Assembly (NCBI GenBank): GCA_049323895.1
Contig: JBMOKT010000031.1
Location: 124,001-188,000 of the forward strand
Length of the DNA stretch: 64,000 bases
From: JBMOKT01 sp049323895
GTDB lineage: Bacteria > Bacillota > Peptococcia > Peptococcales > BICA1-8
Direction of reading: 5' to 3'
Below, one piece after another: positions 60,387-64,000 of this stretch. A model generated the notes under the pieces. It worked only from the letters and a program-made list of their open reading frames with translations, was not told the origin of the DNA and searched no databases. Numbering within the stretch: position 1 is the first letter of the stretch; each line of letters starts with the position of its first letter. A program made the position numbers and the translations under genes.

Positions 60387-61577
60387 TTGCAGGATAATAA
60401 ATTTTTAACAATATTACAAACAGAAATCCCAGATTTGGAAATAGGTTTAGAGAACAGTAGCCTAGGTATAAATCTTGGCAGCCAATTCAATCCCGAAGGA
60501 ATCATTTATCCCCATAATACGGAGCAAATAGTAAAAATTATTAAGCTGGCCAATGCCGAAAAGAAAAGTATTTATCCTATTGGAAGCGGGTTTCGGTTTA
60601 CCCAGGGCATGGATTCTTTCCAAAATGGTTTTCTCTTATCCTTAAAAAAACTTAATAAGGTTATTGAATACAGACCAGATAATATGAGCATTGAAGTAGA
60701 AGCGGGGATGACATTATCTTCTCTTCAGGAGTTTTTAGCTAATGACAATATTTTCTTCCCCATGGACAGTACCAGTTCTACTACAACAATTGGTGGCATA
60801 GTTGCTGCAAATGGGTATGGAAGAAAGAAATATATGTATAAGTCAGCTAGATTTTATGTAATGGGTATGGAATTTGTCTCACCTAAAGGTGAAGTGGTCA
60901 GAGTAGGCGGGCGGACTATTAAAAATGTTAGCAGCTATGATGTTAACCAACTGCTGGCAGGTTCATGGGGAAATTTCGGTGTTATTACCCAAATAACACT
61001 AAGGTTAAAACCCCTCCCCCAAAAAAGTATGCTATTAAGCACAACGGTTAGTGATTTCAATAAGCTTATATCATTGGTTAGTAATTTAATGTATAAAGAA
61101 GAGATTAGCTTAGCATCTCTAGTCATGAAAAAGGAAAACAACAAGTATTTGCTGCAGGTGGAATTAGAAGGTTTTGCAGAGACCTTAGAAAGTCAAAAGA
61201 AAAAGCTGCAAAAGGATTATGGGATTGTAGTTTCTCAACAACTACTCAGTGAGCAAATCCCGGATACAAATACAATAATTTCAATTCCGGCATATAACCT
61301 GGTTAAAGGGTTGAACCTTTTAGAAGAACAAAATATTGATGTATTTTCTGGAAACCTGACCAATGGTGTTTTTAAAATGGTACTGGCTGAAGGAATTGAT
61401 TCACTACAAACCTTGGTAGAACAGATAAACCTGTTGGACGGGTCACTAAACTTTAAGGGGCAAAGATTAACAGAACTTAACAGGGGAACAGGTTATTATG
61501 CATTGCTTAAAAAAGTAAAAGAAGCAGTTGATCCTAACAATGTATTAGTTCCCACCAGTAAGGCGGTGAAGGAGTAG
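60387..61577 (+). CDS. glcE: FAD-binding subunit of the 2-hydroxyacid oxidase (GlcE-like)
   Basis: A 396-residue flavoprotein-like subunit, shorter in its active-site region than GlcD. The FAD-binding N-terminal half has YPIGSGFRFTQGMD and TTTIGGIVAANGYG, then GGRTIKNVSSYDVNQLLAGSWG. It would accompany GlcD. The start is a TTG behind GAGGGGG, 13 bases after glcD. Confidence 0.87.
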   Translation: MQDNKFLTILQTEIPDLEIGLENSSLGINLGSQFNPEGIIYPHNTEQIVKIIKLANAEKKSIYPIGSGFRFTQGMDSFQNGFLLSLKKLNKVIEYRPDNMSIEVEAGMTLSSLQEFLANDNIFFPMDSTSSTTTIGGIVAANGYGRKKYMYKSARFYVMGMEFVSPKGEVVRVGGRTIKNVSSYDVNQLLAGSWGNFGVITQITLRLKPLPQKSMLLSTTVSDFNKLISLVSNLMYKEEISLASLVMKKENNKYLLQVELEGFAETLESQKKKLQKDYGIVVSQQLLSEQIPDTNTIISIPAYNLVKGLNLLEEQNIDVFSGNLTNGVFKMVLAEGIDSLQTLVEQINLLDGSLNFKGQRLTELNRGTGYYALLKKVKEAVDPNNVLVPTSKAVKE

Positions 61578-61580
61578 GCT

Positions 61581-62828
61581 ATGAAAAAAGATCAACTATT
61601 AGAAATAATAATGAATTGTAATCGCTGTGGGTTATGCCAGGAAGTATGCCCTACCTACAAGGTTTCAGGTGTTGAAGCCAACGTAGCCCGGGGCAGGAAT
61701 AGACTAGTGAGGATGGCCCTAGAAGATGAACTGAACCTTGATAATGAACCGGAAATTGAACAGATTATTAATGAATGCCTTCTCTGCAAAGCCTGCGAGG
61801 TAAACTGTCCTTCTAGTGTGCCCACACCGGAGATAATCTCCTATATCCGGGAGCATTATACAAGCACAAAGGGGCTCCCCCTTGCTAAGAAAATTATGTA
61901 CAGGGGAGTATTTTCTAATAATAATAGGATTAGCCTAGTCCGAAATTTGGCTAAGTTTTATCAAAAAACCGGGATAAACAAGCTGGTTAAGTTAACTGGT
62001 TTATTTAACAAAGCTGATGAGATGCTTCCCCAGTTACCAAAATCTGATGTAAGGTCACAACTGCCAAATCTATTGAAAAAGATTGATAAACCTCAATACA
62101 AAGTTGCCTATTTTCTAGGTTGTTCAGTTAATAATTTTTTCAGTAACATTGGTGTTGCTACAATAAAAGTTCTTCAAAAAAATAATTGTGAAGTTATAGT
62201 TCCTTTGGTAAATTGCTGTGGTGCACCTCATCAGAGCGCAGGTGACAAAGAAGAGGCTTACCGCCTGGCGGCAGCTAATTTAAAGCAATTAGATGGATTA
62301 GCGGTTGAGGCGATTATCATTGACTGTTCAACATGCGGTTCGATTATAAAAGAATACCAGCAATTATTTAAAGATGAGCCGTCACTGCTGGCAGCAGCAA
62401 ACCGGGTAGCGGAAAAAATAGAGGATGTTAGTTCTTTTCTCCTAAGAATAGGTTTAAATAAAGAAATGGGAACCATTAACAAAAAAGTAACTTACCACGA
62501 CCCATGTCACGGGGTAAGATTCTTAAAAGTCAAGGATGCTCCCAGAGAAATCCTGAAAAGCATACCAGGAATTGAGCTGGTTGAAATGAAAGAAGCTGAT
62601 ATGTGTTGTGGTGGTGCCGGCTCATACGGAATTTTCAACTCTGGTATGTCCAGAAAAATACTGGCGAGGAAAATGGATAATTACCTTAAAACTAATACCC
62701 ATGTTTTGGCTACTTCTTGCCCTGCTTGTACAATGCAATTATCTTTCGGCATGAAGATTCACGAAATGCCAGGTGTAGTTATGCATCCTGTTGAACTGTT
62801 GGCTGAAGCTTATTCTAAAAAAAACTAA
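61581..62828 (+). CDS. glcF: Iron-sulfur subunit of the 2-hydroxyacid oxidase (GlcF family)
   Basis: A 415-residue protein with two N-terminal [4Fe-4S] clusters (CNRCGLCQEVCP and CLLCKACEVNCP) and two CCG domains (GCSVNN...NCCGAP and DPCHG...MCCGGAG). CCG subunits accept electrons from the flavin subunits and hand them to quinone or another carrier. AAGGAG lies before the ATG, three bases after glcE. Confidence 0.92.
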   Translation: MKKDQLLEIIMNCNRCGLCQEVCPTYKVSGVEANVARGRNRLVRMALEDELNLDNEPEIEQIINECLLCKACEVNCPSSVPTPEIISYIREHYTSTKGLPLAKKIMYRGVFSNNNRISLVRNLAKFYQKTGINKLVKLTGLFNKADEMLPQLPKSDVRSQLPNLLKKIDKPQYKVAYFLGCSVNNFFSNIGVATIKVLQKNNCEVIVPLVNCCGAPHQSAGDKEEAYRLAAANLKQLDGLAVEAIIIDCSTCGSIIKEYQQLFKDEPSLLAAANRVAEKIEDVSSFLLRIGLNKEMGTINKKVTYHDPCHGVRFLKVKDAPREILKSIPGIELVEMKEADMCCGGAGSYGIFNSGMSRKILARKMDNYLKTNTHVLATSCPACTMQLSFGMKIHEMPGVVMHPVELLAEAYSKKN

Positions 62829-62861
62829 TATAAATTACAAATTCTAAAAGGAGTGAATCTT

Positions 62862-64000
62862 ATGTCTATGCGCCAGTTCGAACTTAAATATGCAAAAGGT
62901 ACAGTTACTTTTTCCATTCCGGAAGAGCATTTGCTCCAAGAAGTTTTGGGAAAAACTTACCCTGGATTAACCGATTTAAAGGAAGCCTATCAATATGCAT
63001 TAGATCACCCTATTGATTGCCCACCATTAAGGGAAGTAGTCAAAAAAGGTGATAAGGTTGCTATCACTGTAAGTGATATAACCAGAGCTTGGCAAAAAAA
63101 TTGTTTAACTCTGCCTGTTCTCATTAATAATTTGAATGAGGCTGGAGTACCCGATGAAAACATTACTATTATTATTGCTGTAGGCGGTCATAGACCTAAT
63201 ACTGAGAAGGAATTTATAGAACTGTGCAGTGAAGAGGTATTTAAAAGGGTAAAAATTGTCAACCACAATGCTTGGGATACAGAAAATATGGTTTACTATG
63301 GAAAAACCAGCAGGGGGACAGAAGTTTATCTAAACAGAATTGTAGCTGAGGCAGATAAACTTATCCTAACAGGTGGTATTATTTATCACTATATGGTTGG
63401 TTATGGTGGTGGAAGAAAGAGTATTCTTCCTGGAGTATCCTCCATTAAAACAATTCAGCAAAACCATTTGTGGGCCTTAGGACCCGAATTAGGTTCGGGC
63501 TCCAATCCCCGTTCTGCTTCCAAATATACAAAAGGTAATGAGTGTCATGATGATATGATGGAAATCGCAGCTTTTGCTAAACCTGATTTTCTCGTAAACA
63601 TCGTACCCAATCCTCAAGGGGAGATATCAGGTGTTTTTGCAGGGAACTGGGTTTCTGCCTGGTTGGAAGGCTGTAATTTAGTAGATAAAATTTATGGTAT
63701 CGAGGTTGAAGAGGAAGCTGACATTGTTATTGCTACAGCTGGAGGCTATCCAAAGGATATTAACTTATACCAAACAGGTAAAACTATGGATAATGCCTAT
63801 TATGCCATGAAAAAAGGCGGAGTTTCCATAATTCTTTCTGAATGTCCAGATATTATGGAACCTCAGGAGTTTACAGAATGGTTTAAGCACGAGACCTTTT
63901 TTGAATTAGAAAAGGCCTTACGAGAAAACTTTACTATTCCAGGATGGGTTGCATTTAAGGAAGTTGAGTGCAGTGAAAAAGGTACATTTATACTGTTAAC
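62862..64000 (+). CDS. larA: LarA family nickel-pincer racemase/epimerase, 3' end beyond the window
   Basis: An open frame from the ATG at 62862 runs off the window after 379 codons. It is a LarA-family protein. The residues of Lactiplantibacillus LarA that hold the nickel-pincer cofactor are conserved with a constant offset of two: His110 (GGHRP), His176 and Lys186 (HYMVGYGGGRKS) and His202. SDITR near residue 71 also agrees. It should interconvert the two forms of a 2-hydroxy acid. No larB, larC or larE for the cofactor is visible. AAGGAG precedes the ATG, 33 bases after glcF. Confidence 0.88.
   Translation, partial: MSMRQFELKYAKGTVTFSIPEEHLLQEVLGKTYPGLTDLKEAYQYALDHPIDCPPLREVVKKGDKVAITVSDITRAWQKNCLTLPVLINNLNEAGVPDENITIIIAVGGHRPNTEKEFIELCSEEVFKRVKIVNHNAWDTENMVYYGKTSRGTEVYLNRIVAEADKLILTGGIIYHYMVGYGGGRKSILPGVSSIKTIQQNHLWALGPELGSGSNPRSASKYTKGNECHDDMMEIAAFAKPDFLVNIVPNPQGEISGVFAGNWVSAWLEGCNLVDKIYGIEVEEEADIVIATAGGYPKDINLYQTGKTMDNAYYAMKKGGVSIILSECPDIMEPQEFTEWFKHETFFELEKALRENFTIPGWVAFKEVECSEKGTFILL

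Overview
This window looks like a chromosome piece of a low-GC, strictly anaerobic Firmicute of class Clostridia, probably Peptococcaceae-like (Desulfotomaculum or Desulfitibacter relatives). The evidence is AT-rich DNA, strong AGGAGG ribosome sites with frequent TTG and GTG starts, abundant iron-sulfur, molybdenum and tungsten enzymes, lysine 2,3-aminomutase, a pyruvoyl arginine decarboxylase, and Sec, Tat and lipoprotein signals of Gram-positive type. The genus is an inference, since there is no rRNA gene here.

Layout. 1-2834: end of a GGDEF protein, a YqhV protein, an HD-GYP protein and a Nudix hydrolase. 2822-7406: an aldehyde oxidoreductase (AOR) with a MoaD-like partner behind a clear sigma-54 promoter with two dyad activator sites, a convergent sigma-54 activator, and a MoeB-like adenylyltransferase. 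7459-15278: a Moco-family riboswitch lacking the P3 hairpin (tungsten-cofactor type), then moeA, a moeA-PBP fusion, tupBC, moaA, a mobB-moaC fusion and a MOSC-moaB fusion. 15279-18362: a structured intergenic region and a Cys-type formate dehydrogenase. 18571-25919: a polysulfide/thiosulfate reductase-like operon (catalytic, FeS and NrfD subunits, TorD chaperone) flanked by two rhodanese lipoproteins, then tatA. 25940-28618: a second Moco-family riboswitch, this one with P3, before mobA, moeA and mobB. 28675-31782: iron-sulfur proteins and a small sulfite reductase-like protein.

31807-42899: CapA-like and VanW proteins, a Zn-type ABC transporter, cobalamin adenosyltransferase, a methyltransferase, an M23 peptidase, an AlbA_2 protein, a Gln/Asn-rich repeat protein, lysine 2,3-aminomutase and a small membrane protein. 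42924-53170: UPF0182, a tautomerase, a LysM/BsuPI protein, small zinc-ribbon proteins, a class V aminotransferase, AIM24 and YchF-like proteins, and a degenerate Nudix protein. 53242-55440: a polyamine operon (arginine decarboxylase, spermidine synthase, agmatinase). 56025-64000: a TRAP transporter, a GlcDEF-type 2-hydroxyacid oxidase and a LarA-family racemase cut by the window edge.

How it fits together: the first half is a metal-cofactor and respiratory module in which cofactor synthesis appears split into a tungsten-leaning operon and a molybdenum-leaning one, each with its own riboswitch subtype, serving AOR, formate dehydrogenase and the sulfur reductase. The last operon looks like uptake, epimerisation and oxidation of a 2-hydroxy acid. 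A structured intergenic repeat of about 100 bp occurs five times, plus one decayed piece. I saw no tRNA, rRNA, CRISPR array, insertion sequence or prophage.
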